A stretch of DNA of 64,000 nt. Origin: Pseudopithomyces maydicus. Lineage: Eukaryota > Ascomycota > Dothideomycetes > Pleosporales > Didymosphaeriaceae. The DNA lies in assembly GCA_026873275.1 (NCBI GenBank), contig JANTUC010000003.1:2604001-2668000 (forward strand). Direction: 5' to 3'. A program made the translations under genes and the position numbers. Of this stretch, positions 47,636 to 57,893 are shown piece after piece. The first letter of the stretch is position 1; each line of letters opens with the position of its first letter. Below the pieces are notes generated by a model. It did not search any database. It had not been told where the DNA came from and was given only the letters and a program-made list of their open reading frames with translations.

Positions 47636-48010
47636 TCAAGTTGCATGGGCCACTTCATAAATCAGAGCCGAGACGAGTAAGAAGATGCGAGTTATAACGG
47701 AGGCACGGGCGATGTAAATTGCAATGACACAAATGATGAATTGCCTAGCTAGATTAAGCGGTTGTATTGACTTCGGATAACTGAATGTCTTTTCGTAGTG
47801 ATATCCGACCAGATTCGAAGAATACAAGAGCTCCAAGCCCGGGTCCACGTCCACGGGTCCACTCCAGGGCTCCAGGGCTTTAATATTGTCACGTGATAAG
47901 TTTTCTACCGGTACCCAGGGGCCCAGGTGTACATGGGCATCTGAGACCCAAGTATACTTCGAAGGTTTTTCTTTCAACTGTGATTTCACAGAGAAACCTA
48001 ATTTAGCCAT
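47636..48010 (-). CDS. Possible small membrane protein (124 aa), unsupported family
   Basis: The ATG-started frame from 48010 reads MAKLGFSVKSQ and ends TAG... at 47636. The N-terminal 90 residues are polar with many Trp, Pro and Tyr. Residues about 88-124 form two hydrophobic stretches (ARQFIICVIAIYIARA and RIFLLVSALIYEVA) that could span a membrane. There is no intron, no recognised domain and no repeated motif. It lies between the relic region and the Atg22-like promoter, so it may be a real orphan gene or chance. Its codon use looks ordinary. Confidence 0.35.
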   Translation of the reverse strand: MAKLGFSVKSQLKEKPSKYTWVSDAHVHLGPWVPVENLSRDNIKALEPWSGPVDVDPGLELLYSSNLVGYHYEKTFSYPKSIQPLNLARQFIICVIAIYIARASVITRIFLLVSALIYEVAHAT

Positions 48011-48441
48011 CAATATGAATTATTTGTAGCTGCCGTCTCCGCACGCCACCAAAGTTTGCGCGTGGGTCTTTGGGGATGCCGTCACTCCTCGGAAAGCTTG
48101 ATCGCGTTTGGCTAAAGCTTGTTAGCGGCAACGCGAGCCTCGCACTCCACCGGGCTTTCTCCCCGCCATGCCCACCAGGGTTCATGCAATTGGTCTGTCT
48201 GTTAAACTATCCGGCTGCCGCTTGCTCCACGAACAATGTTCTGGACGCTTTATCGGACTGCGCGATATCTACCTCATCTACTTCCCGGTCAACAAATCAC
48301 ACCTGCACAGCATTACGAATTCACTAGCAGGGTTTAAGCGACCACTGGCGCGGATATAAGAAGTCTCTGCCTGGTAAAACGCCCGATTGTTCAATCGTCG
48401 AGGTCCCTCCAACCTTTTTGTTATCTCTTTCTCTTAATCCC
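48011..48441 (+). promoter_or_regulatory. Promoter of the Atg22-like gene
   Basis: A TATAAG box at 48355-48360 stands 82 nt before the ATG, followed by a CT-rich stretch (ccctccaacctttttg). No other element is recognised. Confidence 0.5.
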
Positions 48442-50037
48442 ATGGCGGCAAACGACCCGGGACTCGCACCTCTGAGTGCGCCTGCAGAAGACCCGGTCAA
48501 AGGTGCCGTCGATGTGCCTATCGACGACACGCCCGTGGCGCCGGATCAATTTGATCCCAAGTACGAGACAACAAGAAAAGAGATATGGGCATACTATGCG
48601 TATTACGTCGGCGATAATGGCTTGACGCTGTTCAACTTCGGTCCCACGGCTTTTCAAAATCTCATGTACCAAGCCGCTGGCGAGTCCGAAATCCTCCACT
48701 TCATGGGTAGAGACAGGACAATCAACAGTATTGTTCTTCTCTGCAATGGCATCAGTTTCGCTATCCAAATTGTGGTGTTCTTGATCTTGGGCTCTTTCGC
48801 TGATTTCGGCTCCTGGAGACCCAACATCCTGATCGTGCTTTCTCTAATCGCGTTCGGAATCGGATTCGGCTGGTTGGGCGTCCACACGCAGGAAGACTGG
48901 CATATTGGTGTGGGACTATACATTGTTGGATTAATCGCCTACCAGACGACAATCACATTCTGGACCGCTGCGTTCCCAGGCCTGGCTAGGAACACCAGAA
49001 AACTGCGTGTCAAAGCGGATGAGTTCACCGAAGGCAAGATTACTCGCGCGGAGTACGACTTTGCAGACATGATGAAGAGGAACGAACTATCCAACACCGC
49101 TTTTTATGTGCAGTCCGTATTCGAAATCGCCATTCTCGCTGTCATCGTGGGAATTATGTTCGGTCTCCATGTCAACGATAGCGAAGCAAACAACAACTGG
49201 GGACTTTCAGTTCTCATCGCATTCGCAACAGGTGTTTGGATTCTATGCTCCATTCCATGGTTTTTGATGGAAAAGCGGCGACCAGGTCAAGATCCAGGAC
49301 GGACGAACATTATCGTGGCAGGATTCAAGCAGCTAGGCTATGCCATGACGCAGATCTGGCAACTTCGACAGAGTTTGGCGTACCTTGTCGGTTACTTTCT
49401 GCTCGGTGACAGCCTCAACACCACCGTGACGGTCATTGGTACCCTGCAAAACGAGATTGTCGCATACAATAGTTTGCAGCTGACCTACCTCCTCATCGTT
49501 GGTATTGCCGCGCAAGCTGTTGGAATCGGCGCATTTTGGCAGATTCAAAAGCGCTATGGGCTCTCGACAAAGACGATGTTTACAGTCGTTGCTATTTGCA
49601 TCGTTCTCCTGGACGGATGGGGCATGATTGGCATCTGGACCCAGGCTTTCGGCTTCCACAAGACCTGGGAAGTGTGGGTTTATCAGGCGTTCTATGGGCT
49701 TTTCGTCTGCCCGTGGTACAGCTATTCACAAACCATGATCAGCGAGGTCACTCCTCGCGGCCGGGAGTTTTTGTTCTTCAGCTTGTTCTCTATCGTTGGC
49801 AAGACCAGTGCTTTCATCGGGCCGCTCGTCAGCAGTGCCATTATTGACGACACAGGGAACAACAGCAGCCCGTTCTACTTCCTATTTGCTCTGAGTCTAG
49901 TTAGCTGTGCTTGGCTGTTCTTCTTCGTCGATATTGATAAGAGCAGGGTCGAGCAGCAGGTCTTCTTAGACAAAGCAAGCCAGACCACGTCTAGCAGCTC
50001 TGATTTTGAAAGAGTGTACCCGGAAGAAGTTTCTTGA
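48442..50037 (+). CDS. Atg22-like vacuolar/MFS transporter (531 aa)
   Basis: Single exon. The ATG at 48442 (MAANDPGLAPL) is preferred over the TTG-opened longer frame. About eleven to twelve hydrophobic helices follow a 45-residue polar N-terminus. Family words include ETTRKEIWAYYAYYVGDNG, GFGWLGVH, TFWTAAFPGLARN, a cytoplasmic loop with KADEFTEGKITRAEYDF, and SYSQTMISEVTPRGREFLFF, all typical of the Atg22 family in the major facilitator superfamily. In yeast Atg22 exports amino acids from the vacuole after autophagic breakdown. Filamentous fungi carry several paralogues, and I cannot tell whether this is the true orthologue. No break or unusual feature was seen. Confidence 0.88.
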   Translation: MAANDPGLAPLSAPAEDPVKGAVDVPIDDTPVAPDQFDPKYETTRKEIWAYYAYYVGDNGLTLFNFGPTAFQNLMYQAAGESEILHFMGRDRTINSIVLLCNGISFAIQIVVFLILGSFADFGSWRPNILIVLSLIAFGIGFGWLGVHTQEDWHIGVGLYIVGLIAYQTTITFWTAAFPGLARNTRKLRVKADEFTEGKITRAEYDFADMMKRNELSNTAFYVQSVFEIAILAVIVGIMFGLHVNDSEANNNWGLSVLIAFATGVWILCSIPWFLMEKRRPGQDPGRTNIIVAGFKQLGYAMTQIWQLRQSLAYLVGYFLLGDSLNTTVTVIGTLQNEIVAYNSLQLTYLLIVGIAAQAVGIGAFWQIQKRYGLSTKTMFTVVAICIVLLDGWGMIGIWTQAFGFHKTWEVWVYQAFYGLFVCPWYSYSQTMISEVTPRGREFLFFSLFSIVGKTSAFIGPLVSSAIIDDTGNNSSPFYFLFALSLVSCAWLFFFVDIDKSRVEQQVFLDKASQTTSSSSDFERVYPEEVS

Positions 50038-50483
50038 GCACTGAGCCTGTTTGCCTTTTCATTCCGCTTCAAGAGCGGAAACTTTTATGGCAGAGCGTAA
50101 TATAAATCTTGACACGCCATTTTGTATAGAGTACGATGGCGCTGTTTATTTCCGATTCTCCAAATATATGTATAATCTATGCTTTATCTGACGAAAATAA
50201 TCTTCGCACGCTAAATTATACTGTTTTATGCGCGGCTCTGTAACAAACCATCTACAAATACGCAACCTCCACCCAATTGGAAAATGTATCTCTGTACCAT
50301 CAGAAGTTTTATTCCGTATCATCAGATCGTAGCTCTTAGGATTACTAGCGTCATTTCATGATTGTCATAGTCATACATCATGTTATACTTAAAAGTAGAT
50401 GAGAAAATACAGGGATTTATTCATCACCACCTTTACTTCCAAATACACTAATTACACATACTTCAAACAATGCTCCCCATCCG
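50038..50483. other. Convergent 3' intergenic region
   Basis: 446 bp, AT-rich, between the Atg22-like gene and the small membrane gene; no gene seen. Confidence 0.5.
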
Positions 50484-50986
50484 TCACTCTTTAGATCCCT
50501 TCACCCCCCATCCCCCCATCATCAAACACGCACTCGCCCCGCCAATTAACAAGCCCCCAGGCAACCTCCCAATCGTCCCCGTTGCAACCTATACACTGTC
50601 AGTCATCACTCCCACGCCCAATTAAAGTCCCACTATCTACTTACCCCATACGCGACACTCGCAAAATCTACCGCGTCAACGCCCATCCCCATCCACAGCG
50701 CCTTCCTCGTCTCGCGCTTGCTCTCCGCCGCCCAAAGAAATTCTCCAACCATGAGCTCTCGGACGCCGAACATGCGCGGGACCATCATCAGCGATGCCGG
50801 GACTGCGACGCCGAAAAGCCTGAAGGTGAAAGATGGGGCAAGAATGGAAGAGAGACCGAAGGCGATGCGGCCGAGGGCGAGGGTGTTGATTGCTAGGGCG
50901 GAGGAGGAGGGGATTGGGTCGCTGGAGGTGGTGGGTTTGGGGATGAGGGGTGTGCTGGCGGGAGGAGTTTTGGTGGTGGAAGACAT
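50484..50986 (-). CDS. Small four-helix membrane protein, DUF4267-like (148 aa)
   Basis: The exons are 50645-50986 and 50484-50588, around a 56-nt intron (GTAAGT donor, ACTGAC branch). The start is ATG 50986 (MSSTTKTPP). A Pro/Ser-rich 30-residue N-terminus is followed by four hydrophobic stretches: INTLALGRIAFGLSSILA, the segment around ASLMMVPRMFGVRELMVG, the segment around WMGMGVDAVDFASVAYGV, and GLLIGGASACLMMGGW. The GR-x-AFG and FGVREL words resemble DUF4267, small fungal and bacterial membrane proteins of unknown function. Assignment to that family is from memory of the pattern and should be treated as likely, not certain. No signal of decay. Confidence 0.72.
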
Positions 50987-51624
50987 GATTCAAGGTGTGG
51001 TTCAGTAGAATTGAGATTGTGGATGATGGTGCGCTGGTTTGTTTGGTTATTTAATCAATGTTGTTGTTGTTGGAGCAGAGTATGTGATTGTGAATATTTT
51101 GGATGGCTGTTCGAAAATTTTTATATTATTGCTATACTTCATGTTATGGTCGTGCTCGCAACTCGCAAACGTTATGGCGTAGTGTTCGTGGTAAAGTATA
51201 TGTACAGATAGGTGGGTCCGCCCTGAGACTGAGCGTTACAATGACAAGTGTTTGAGATGTGATAAAAATGATCAGTTTAAGATACTTGACCCAGTTGAGC
51301 GCGTGGCCTGGGTGGACTTCCCAACGATTCAGATTGCGATTTCATGTGCATCTTTTCCTTCCAATTCCAGATGTCCTTCTGGATATTCGAACATTCGTCC
51401 GCTCGACGTAGTCTCTCCATTGCCTAGTTCTGTTGTTTCAGTTTAGGGCTTATGCCTTATCCCGCTAATCCTACTCCAGCGTAGCCGACCCCTCTTCCAG
51501 CCAAGCGCCGAACGAACATAACGTTATGCTTGGCAACATAACGTCCCATAGATACTCCACCCATACCCATAGTCAGTTCTCGAGCATAACTTTGACCGTA
51601 TCTCTTTCACATTGCACATTAATA
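50987..51624. promoter_or_regulatory. Divergent promoter region, DUF4267-like and bZIP genes
   Basis: 638 bp between two outward-facing start codons. No TATA box is obvious. It contains a GTTG-rich stretch near 51060. A second ATG at 51526 is in frame with the bZIP start at 51625, so a 33-residue longer form is possible. Confidence 0.45.
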
Positions 51625-52912
51625 ATGCCGGAAAATGTGGCTAAGAAGTCTGTCGGGAAGAAGAGGAAGACTAAGACGCCAAAGGATGTACCGCAGCTAG
51701 GCGATCCTGATCGCAAAAGAGTGCTCAATGTGCTGGCGCAGAGGAGATATCGTGAAAGACGGAAAGCGAAGTTTGCAGCGTGAGTAGAACTCCGGACCTA
51801 TGGTAGATAGTTCCGGCGCATGGTCGTTATGTACTTGGGTCGGATCATGCGTGAATGTCCAATCGCCTATTTTAGTACTGACCTTGATGCTCCATAGACT
51901 AGAGGCCCAAGCCCAAGGTGCATCCACATTCGTGGATACGTCCGCGCTCGAGGACACGACTACGCCAGATGTAGTCACTGAGACCCATAATCCCGATTTG
52001 AACGATTTCCCGATCCCGCCTTTGATGCCGTTACCCTCCTTGAACGAATCAGAAGCAATAGAAGAAATCATCCGAGATACCATGCCGCAAATAGATAATA
52101 GCTTTGCCCCTGGGGAAGGCTATAACCAAGAGGTGTTTGACATGCAGTTGCTTGAGGACATTAGTAAGCTAGCTCTCATCCCTCAGGGCAGTATTCTAAC
52201 CTGCGTTACTAGGCATTGATCTTTCCAACACACCAATTACTCCAAGAGGTCGAGGGCATACACCCGAGTTGACATATGGGTCTTCGCCATCCTCATCCTC
52301 ATCGTTCAGTGCATTCCCATTGAGTCCCGATGGAGGTCTTTTGGAAATACCCGTCCTGTCAGCCATTCGCGCTTTCGTCACAATAGGGACAATGTTGGAT
52401 ATTATGAATAAGGTAGTCCCCCTCAAGCACATGGACACTGTGTCGCCAGTGTTGACTCCTCACAGATCTGGGACCCTTGCCACCTACATACACTGCCACC
52501 GATTGCACCTCCATCTCTTCCGCCCAACCTCCACCCTACGACGGCTCAGATGACGATACCCCACCACCCCTTCCTCGATGCCCTTCCGTGGCCCTCTGTC
52601 CGCGAAAAGCTGATCTGCATGCTCTCGCTTCCATCCTTCTGTCGCCCTCCCATCCTGCAGGACGACGAGGAACAGGGCGCTTCAAAGCCAATCATGCAGT
52701 TGGTGAACGATTTGGATGACTCTACGGACGGTGTGAGGATACATGGGAACATGGTGGGGTGGAATCTCGGCAACGAGTTGGAGGAAGAGGCATGGGAGAT
52801 TGGGGAAGTGTTCTATCGGAATTATTGGTGGTGTCTGGATTCGAAAATTATCGCGAGCACGAATAGGCGGAGGAGAGCAAGGGGTCTGAAGCCGTTGAGT
52901 AAGATGCAATAA
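51625..52912 (+). CDS. bZIP transcription factor with DUF3425 domain (355 aa)
   Basis: Four exons: 51625-51779, 51898-52163, 52213-52412 and 52466-52912. The phases add up to 356 codons including the stop. The basic region DPDRKRVLNVLAQRRYRERR (about residues 27-46) has the bZIP N-x7-R pattern. The leucine zipper that should follow is very short (AALEAQAQGA), as is usual in this fungal class. The C-terminal 150 residues match DUF3425: IWDPCHLHTL, then HHPFLDALPWPSVREKLICM, then IHGNMVGWNLGNELEEEAWE and the closing YRNYWWCLDS. Factors of this type regulate stress or secondary-metabolism genes in filamentous ascomycetes. The in-frame ATG at 51526 would give a longer form. Targets are unknown; no cluster is adjacent. 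Confidence 0.88.
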
Positions 52913-52975
52913 TGTCCATTTTCTTTGTAGAAGTCCTTCTGTACACAATATAGCAGGACGGTTATAGACTGGTTG

Positions 52976-53567
52976 CTACCCCTCATTAGAAGCTCTCTTC
53001 TGGACCCCTTGGAAATACTGTATCTTATCATCGTGCGAAAGGCCGCTGTTATCCTTGATCTCGATCCCCGATCGCATCATACCTTCCACAACTATACCAT
53101 AATGAACATACTCCCAGAAATGAATCCACGGACCTCTTCGATGGACGAAGTCGACCCATTGCCAATAATCATCTGTGTCATTCGGAAATTCCATCGGTCC
53201 ATCTCTCACAGGATGGAAGGCCGGATCTGTAAACGATTTGAGGTGGAGCATCTCAACTGGGCTCAGTGCAGGAGCTGATGAATCTTCAATCACTCGTAGA
53301 GATTCAAAGAGCCGATAGATTTGCTTTTCGGACTCTAGCCTCAGTTGTTTCAATGGCGGCTCACAGGATGCGTCTGCATTGGAATTGATTGGAACAAGCT
53401 ACCAACAATATTGAACGTGTTGCTTACCAGTTTCGCTTCTTCGTGGTAATCTCATCTTCTTGGAACTGCTCTCCAGTATGTCCTCTAATTGACTCTCCGT
53501 ACAAATGGAAACGCGACAAATTAGCGTCTCTGTCGTCCTCGGCCACGTGGTCGTATGCCTCAGCCAT
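52976..53567 (-). CDS. Unrecognised small gene, splice join uncertain
   Basis: Exon 1 starts at ATG 53567 (MAEAYDHVAEDDRDANLS) and runs to a GTAAGC donor after TTKKRN near 53426. Exon 2 carries LESEKQIYRLFESLRVIED, then SFTDPAFHPVRDGPM and DDYWQWVDFVHRRGPWIHF, to the stop at 52976. The usual-looking TGCAG acceptor gives a stop; an acceptor at CTGAG just before GCTAGAG keeps the frame as W-LESEKQ. The protein would be about 165 residues, acidic at the start and aromatic-rich in the middle. No family is recognised. The alternative is that exon 2 belongs to a separate gene or that one indel is present. It is convergent with, and very close (64 nt) to, the bZIP gene. Confidence 0.5.
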
Positions 53568-54346
53568 GACTTTTCCCGGGTGCGCGTGGGAGCTCAGACA
53601 AACTGTTGCTGTTGCGTTGGACTGCTTCTGCAAGGGAAGAGAGGAATGATTGGTAGGTCCTTGTTCGGTGGCAGGTGGTAGATTTTAAGTAATACGTGGT
53701 CAACGTCTGTGCTACCACCAGTCTGTTTGCAAATCTCTATTACCCCCTTCTCCAGCCAAACCGCCTTGGGCTGCTTACCTGCACTCTCTCAACTGCACTA
53801 TCTTACCTGAGCTCTCTTACCTACATTCTCTTAACCACGACCGCACACTTTCATATGCGTTGTGTCTGACAATCCTCAACCAAGTCACTCTCTTGCCAGT
53901 GTTGTTGTTCCATCGAGTCTACCGATATGCCTAGAATGCTAGTCCTTTCACAAGTACAGATCCAGACGTCGAGATAGATAGTACTCAAGAGGGTCAAGAT
54001 AGTCATTGTAAAAAACTATGTGGGTTGTCAAATTTTGGCATTTCTGGCCATAAAGATAACCTTGGTGAGATTGTTTAAATCGAGGTTGCTCAGGTCAAAA
54101 GGCATAACTATAAATGGAGATGAGTGGGACATTAGAGGGGCGGATTGGAAAGAGGGTTGATCAATCAAGTCATGGAAGGGTAAGCGGAGTTGATGGAAGT
54201 GGAATTTAGCTTGAGCTAGAGGTTGCGCATATTGCACGATACGCGATATTGAAGATAGCTCTCCGATCTTATAGTAATTTTGGATTACAACAGGTCGCAT
54301 AAGATTCACAAAATCTAGTCCCCTACCAAACACCCAGATGCCCAAC
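53568..54346. other. Intergenic region, 0.8 kb
   Basis: No gene supported. Between 53770 and 53835 the words CTTACCT and CTCTC recur about every 17-20 bp, similar to the promoter repeats at 39.6 kb. A leftward frame at 54028-54345 lacks ATG and motifs. Confidence 0.45.
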
Positions 54347-55816
54347 TCACGTCCCCCTCAGCAACGCCCGCCTCATCGCACTCTCCTCATCCTCATCCTC
54401 CTCATTTTCCTCCCTCCTCACCCGATCCTCCTCATCAAACACCATCCCATGCAACCCATCCGTCTCCGTCCCAATCAACGGCGCCCTCTCCCCCTCCTTC
54501 CTCGCAAAATGCCCCCCAACACTAATCACTAATGTACTCAACCCATGCACCAACACGCTCCCTAGCACCACAAAGCATATAATCGGCCACACCAACGTCA
54601 CGGTCCTCTGCTCCTCGATCGGTAGATCCCCCGGCGGCGAAGGTAACGGCAACGACGTATCCGTCTCGAGCTGCGCGCGGGCCTCGATGGCTAGGAACAG
54701 GGCGCCGACGCCCATGGGACCGAAGTGCCCCGCGAAAAGGGCCTCGGTGGAGGTGCGGATGTGCGGGAGGAGGCGCAGTTTGTACATGCTGTAGACGATG
54801 GGGATTCTACGGAAAAGCAGGACTAGCGCGAGGAGGCCGAAGAGGCGGCCCGGGGTGATGGAGTCGAGCTTTGAGAAGGAGGCCCAGGGAATCATGGCGC
54901 CGAAGAAGACGAACATGGTGCTGTTGAGGACGAGGTCGATGATGACGGGGAGGCGGGCGTCGGCAGTGGGGAAGTTGCCGCCGTGGGAGAAGGCGAGGCC
55001 TGCGAAGAAGGTGACGAGGAAGTCGTCTACGCCGAGGGTGGAGGCGAGCCCGAGCCCGAACACGGCGAGTAGGAGGTAGAAGGAGAGGTAGCTGGCGCTG
55101 CCCATGAGCTCGCGCTTGTAGCTGTAGGTGAACAGGCGGTTGAACGTGTAGCCGATGGTGAGCCCGAGTGCGGTGCCGAATGCGCACTGGTAGAGGATGG
55201 TGATGAGAACCCACTTCTTCATGATGCCAGCGACAGTACTCCTCGTGATAATACTCAACCCGAGATACAAAAAAGGGAAGCTAACCCCATCGTTAACACC
55301 GGACTCGGCTGATAGCAGATCCCGCACTCTCTTCGGCACCCTCGTACTAAACTGCGAGTTACTTAGCACCGAAGCCGCAAGCACCGGATCGGTAGGCGTC
55401 AGACATGCGGATATGACTAGGCCGGTAGCAACGTCCGTCTCGAAGAGAACCACGATGAACGCCGCACAAACCACCCACCCAAAGGTCATCACAGGGCCCA
55501 GCAGAATAGCGACATCTTTCCACTTGCGCTTGAAGTAATACTGCGGCAGCTCGAGCCCCACGGCAAAACACTGAATACCTGCAATCAAGCGGGTGAATTC
55601 TTGGACGACATCGTCGCCAAAGCCCCAGTCGTAGGGACGGAGGAAAGCTAATCCTTTGGGTCCGACGGCGATGCCGTAGAGGGTTGCCAGCGGGGGCTCG
55701 GACAGGTGGAAACGGTTCCGGATCAAGAGGGAGAACAGAGCGTATGCGATGAGGAAGAAAGTGATGACGGCGAAGGTAACGTGCGGCGCAGTCGGTTCAA
55801 GTTGTTTCCAGGCCAT
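54347..55816 (-). CDS. Na+/H+ antiporter, CPA1 type, Nha1/Sod2-like (489 aa)
   Basis: Single exon from ATG 55816 (MAWKQLEPTAPH). About twelve hydrophobic helices are present. The ion-binding motifs LTPTDPVLAASVL (about 139-151) and AESGVNDGVSFPFL (about 170-183), with GVDDFLVTFFAGLAFS and FGPMGVGALF, mark the fungal plasma-membrane Nha1/Sod2 branch, which exports Na+, Li+ or K+ in exchange for protons. The cytoplasmic tail is short and ends in an acidic/Arg stretch, much shorter than the several-hundred-residue tail of yeast Nha1, so regulation through the tail may be reduced. The gene is unusually GC-rich on its 3' half. No frame break. Confidence 0.88.
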   Translation of the reverse strand: MAWKQLEPTAPHVTFAVITFFLIAYALFSLLIRNRFHLSEPPLATLYGIAVGPKGLAFLRPYDWGFGDDVVQEFTRLIAGIQCFAVGLELPQYYFKRKWKDVAILLGPVMTFGWVVCAAFIVVLFETDVATGLVISACLTPTDPVLAASVLSNSQFSTRVPKRVRDLLSAESGVNDGVSFPFLYLGLSIITRSTVAGIMKKWVLITILYQCAFGTALGLTIGYTFNRLFTYSYKRELMGSASYLSFYLLLAVFGLGLASTLGVDDFLVTFFAGLAFSHGGNFPTADARLPVIIDLVLNSTMFVFFGAMIPWASFSKLDSITPGRLFGLLALVLLFRRIPIVYSMYKLRLLPHIRTSTEALFAGHFGPMGVGALFLAIEARAQLETDTSLPLPSPPGDLPIEEQRTVTLVWPIICFVVLGSVLVHGLSTLVISVGGHFARKEGERAPLIGTETDGLHGMVFDEEDRVRREENEEDEDEESAMRRALLRGT

Positions 55817-56564
55817 TGCTAACTCTTCGAGCCTCTGGGTCCGCGATATCCAGAGTGTCTAATCCAAGGACGGTATCCGGAAGTAGTATTATGTGGCGTA
55901 TTGTTGATACAATTCTCTCTCGAATTCAACCACTGTGATACGACGCGCGACGTCAAACAAGCATTTTCACAAGAATACGTGCAAAAGCCAAGGTCGAGGT
56001 CGTTGGTGGGTCAAAACAGGCATTACGACAAGGAGACGCGCAAATTGAAGGAATCAGCGATGACGAAATGAACCGTGTGTTTGGTAGCACGTGCAATGGG
56101 AACGGCGCCCGCCAGGGCTCGGTAGGCTGCCAGGGTCGAAGCCGGATCGACTCGCTAAACCCGGAAAAAGTAGGCAGTGATTTCTTGCAATTGGCTGATT
56201 TAGTGATCAACGGCACCTGTCAACCGAGAAAGTGTTTCAAGATTTATGTTTCACGTCTGGCTTGCAGTCAGGTATTCAATGGTCGTCGTGAGGAACCTCT
56301 AGTCTCCTGTTTATCAGATTGTGGTGGATGCACAACATTAGGACTTGCATGCGCTCTCGAGACCAATGATTCAATACGCAGAATTGACGGACTGGCTGAC
56401 TGTATACGCTATGTAGAACCGTGCAAACTCTCTCTTATTTTCCAGCCATAACGCCTCCCCGCCCAATGCTGCTCAGTCTGCTCGCTGTCGGCAGAATATA
56501 AAAATACATGAAAGTTACAGGAGGGGCCTGTCAAATTTATCCCAGTGGTATCTCAATAGCCAAT
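55817..56564. other. Intergenic region, 0.75 kb
   Basis: Holds the antiporter promoter and the 3' flank of ORM. A rightward ATG frame (56068-56451) is Cys-rich but has no signal peptide or motif and is not accepted. Confidence 0.5.
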
Positions 56565-57090
56565 CTATGCGTCGTCCGGTGGAGGCGAGAAAAATGAAAT
56601 ACGAAGTCGGTGTGCCTGGGCTGTCTCAGCAGGTGCAGGGTGGAGTGGAGCATGGCAGGATATCTTACCGATGGCAGTTTCGGAATGACCACAGCTAGTG
56701 TGGCCAGGGTGTTGATGACAAAGTACGTGAGGTCATAGCGGGTATAATGGGTGCTGATCAAGAACAGACCGATGGGGACGAGGAGCAGAAACTTCTTGGC
56801 GGGGGTGTACTGGTCGCCGTTGTCGATCTGCTCCCACATGTTGAGATTGTCGTAGGCGCCCGAGTTGAAGTCGAAGGGCACGCCGCGGACATAGTGAAAC
56901 ATGAGATACGACCCCGCAACGTATGAGATGTTGGTCAGGGTCCACGACGTCTCCTGCGAGACGCCCGGAATAATGTCAAACAATATCTTGCCGAGGGCGA
57001 TGAGGACGAAGTGTATTACCCACGCGCCTGGACCACTGTTAGCCTGAGCTGCCCGAGAGGCCACGCATCCGCAAGCTGCTAGGCTAGCGA

Positions 57091-57125
<35 letters not shown>

Positions 57126-57288
57126 GGACGATGGGGGCACGGGGGGTGCTCACCTTTCGCATTCACCCATTCCGCATTCAGGTTGGGGAGGGCAGCCTGG
57201 TCGCTGAGCTGCTCGAGAGATTCGGGGGTTCGGTGTAGACAAGACTACTGCTACGCCGTCTCCGTACCTCCTTTGCGTCCAGGGGCAT
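56565..57288 (-). CDS. ORM1: Orm family ER protein, regulator of sphingolipid synthesis; frameshift at C5
   Basis: The exons are 57154-57288, 56669-57027 and 56565-56615. ATG 57288 gives MPLDAKEVRRRRSSSLVY, the classic Orm N-terminus with phosphorylatable Ser. In exon 1 the frame breaks at five G on the + strand (57224-57228); one more base restores YTEPPESLEQLSDQ, and only then does the exon phase match the splice after AK|GAWVIHF. The rest is textbook Orm: GKILFDIIPGVSQETSWTL, SYLMFHYVRGVPFDFNSG, YDNLNMWEQIDNGDQYTPA, STHYTRYDLTY and VIPKLPS|AHRLRISFF. The corrected length is 181 residues with four membrane segments. Orm proteins inhibit serine palmitoyltransferase in the ER until phosphorylated. 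Intron 1 (57028-57153, 126 nt) contains eleven GCT/CAG units and has no stop in frame. Confidence 0.92.
57091..57123. repeat. (GCT)11 trinucleotide repeat inside ORM intron 1
   Basis: Eleven perfect GCT units on the + strand (CAG/AGC on the coding strand). The host intron is a multiple of three and lacks stops, so retention would encode polyglutamine within Orm. Confidence 0.95.
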
Positions 57289-57893
57289 CTTGCCTGGTGA
57301 AGCGCTCGGTCGGCGGGGCCGCGGATCGCCGGCGAAGCTCAGGCGGGAGGTGCGGTTGAGAAGTATGGGTGACAGTTTGGCGGTATTTGGGGGGGTTCTG
57401 GCTGGGGGGCGAGGGGTGCGTCTGCTGGGCTCGGGCAGGGGGAGCGGGGGCTCTGGCGATGCTGAGCTCCGGGGCCGTCAGTCCTGAGGGAGCGAGGGAG
57501 CGAGGGAGGCTCCTCAAGCGGGTGGCGTGTGGTTGGGTGGAGTCTGTCTGGCTGACTGACTTACTGAGTACGCAACACCTTTCCGGTCTGTCCGAGCTTC
57601 GACGCGGAGAGCGAATGGCGAGGGTGGAGCGGATGAGGACGGGTGGACAGCGGAGCAGCTCGGTGTACGTAAAAGACAGACGGCGCTTCCCCTGGCACTT
57701 GTAGTTGGAATCGAGGAGGAAGGAGGAGGAGGCAGGTGACTGCGTACGCTCCAGCGCTGGCTAGGCCAAATTCACCTGCACTTTCCGTGACGCACGGGCA
57801 TCGAGACCGCGCGCTGCCCTTCCCACAGCTCCACACCCTCCGTCCGCGCCACCCCCAGCACACCAGCACCCCATCGCCATCCCTCACGCCACC
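57289..57893. promoter_or_regulatory. Shared divergent promoter of ORM and IEC3
   Basis: 605 bp of GC-rich sequence between outward-facing start codons, with GGGGG/GAGG runs near 57390-57510 and a CCAC/CACC-rich stretch just before the IEC3 ATG. No TATA box. Confidence 0.45.

Noticed and set aside
56068..56451. Cys-rich rightward ATG frame of 127 codons
   Set aside because: No signal peptide, no promoter features, and the Cys spacing is irregular; probably chance within the antiporter/ORM spacer.
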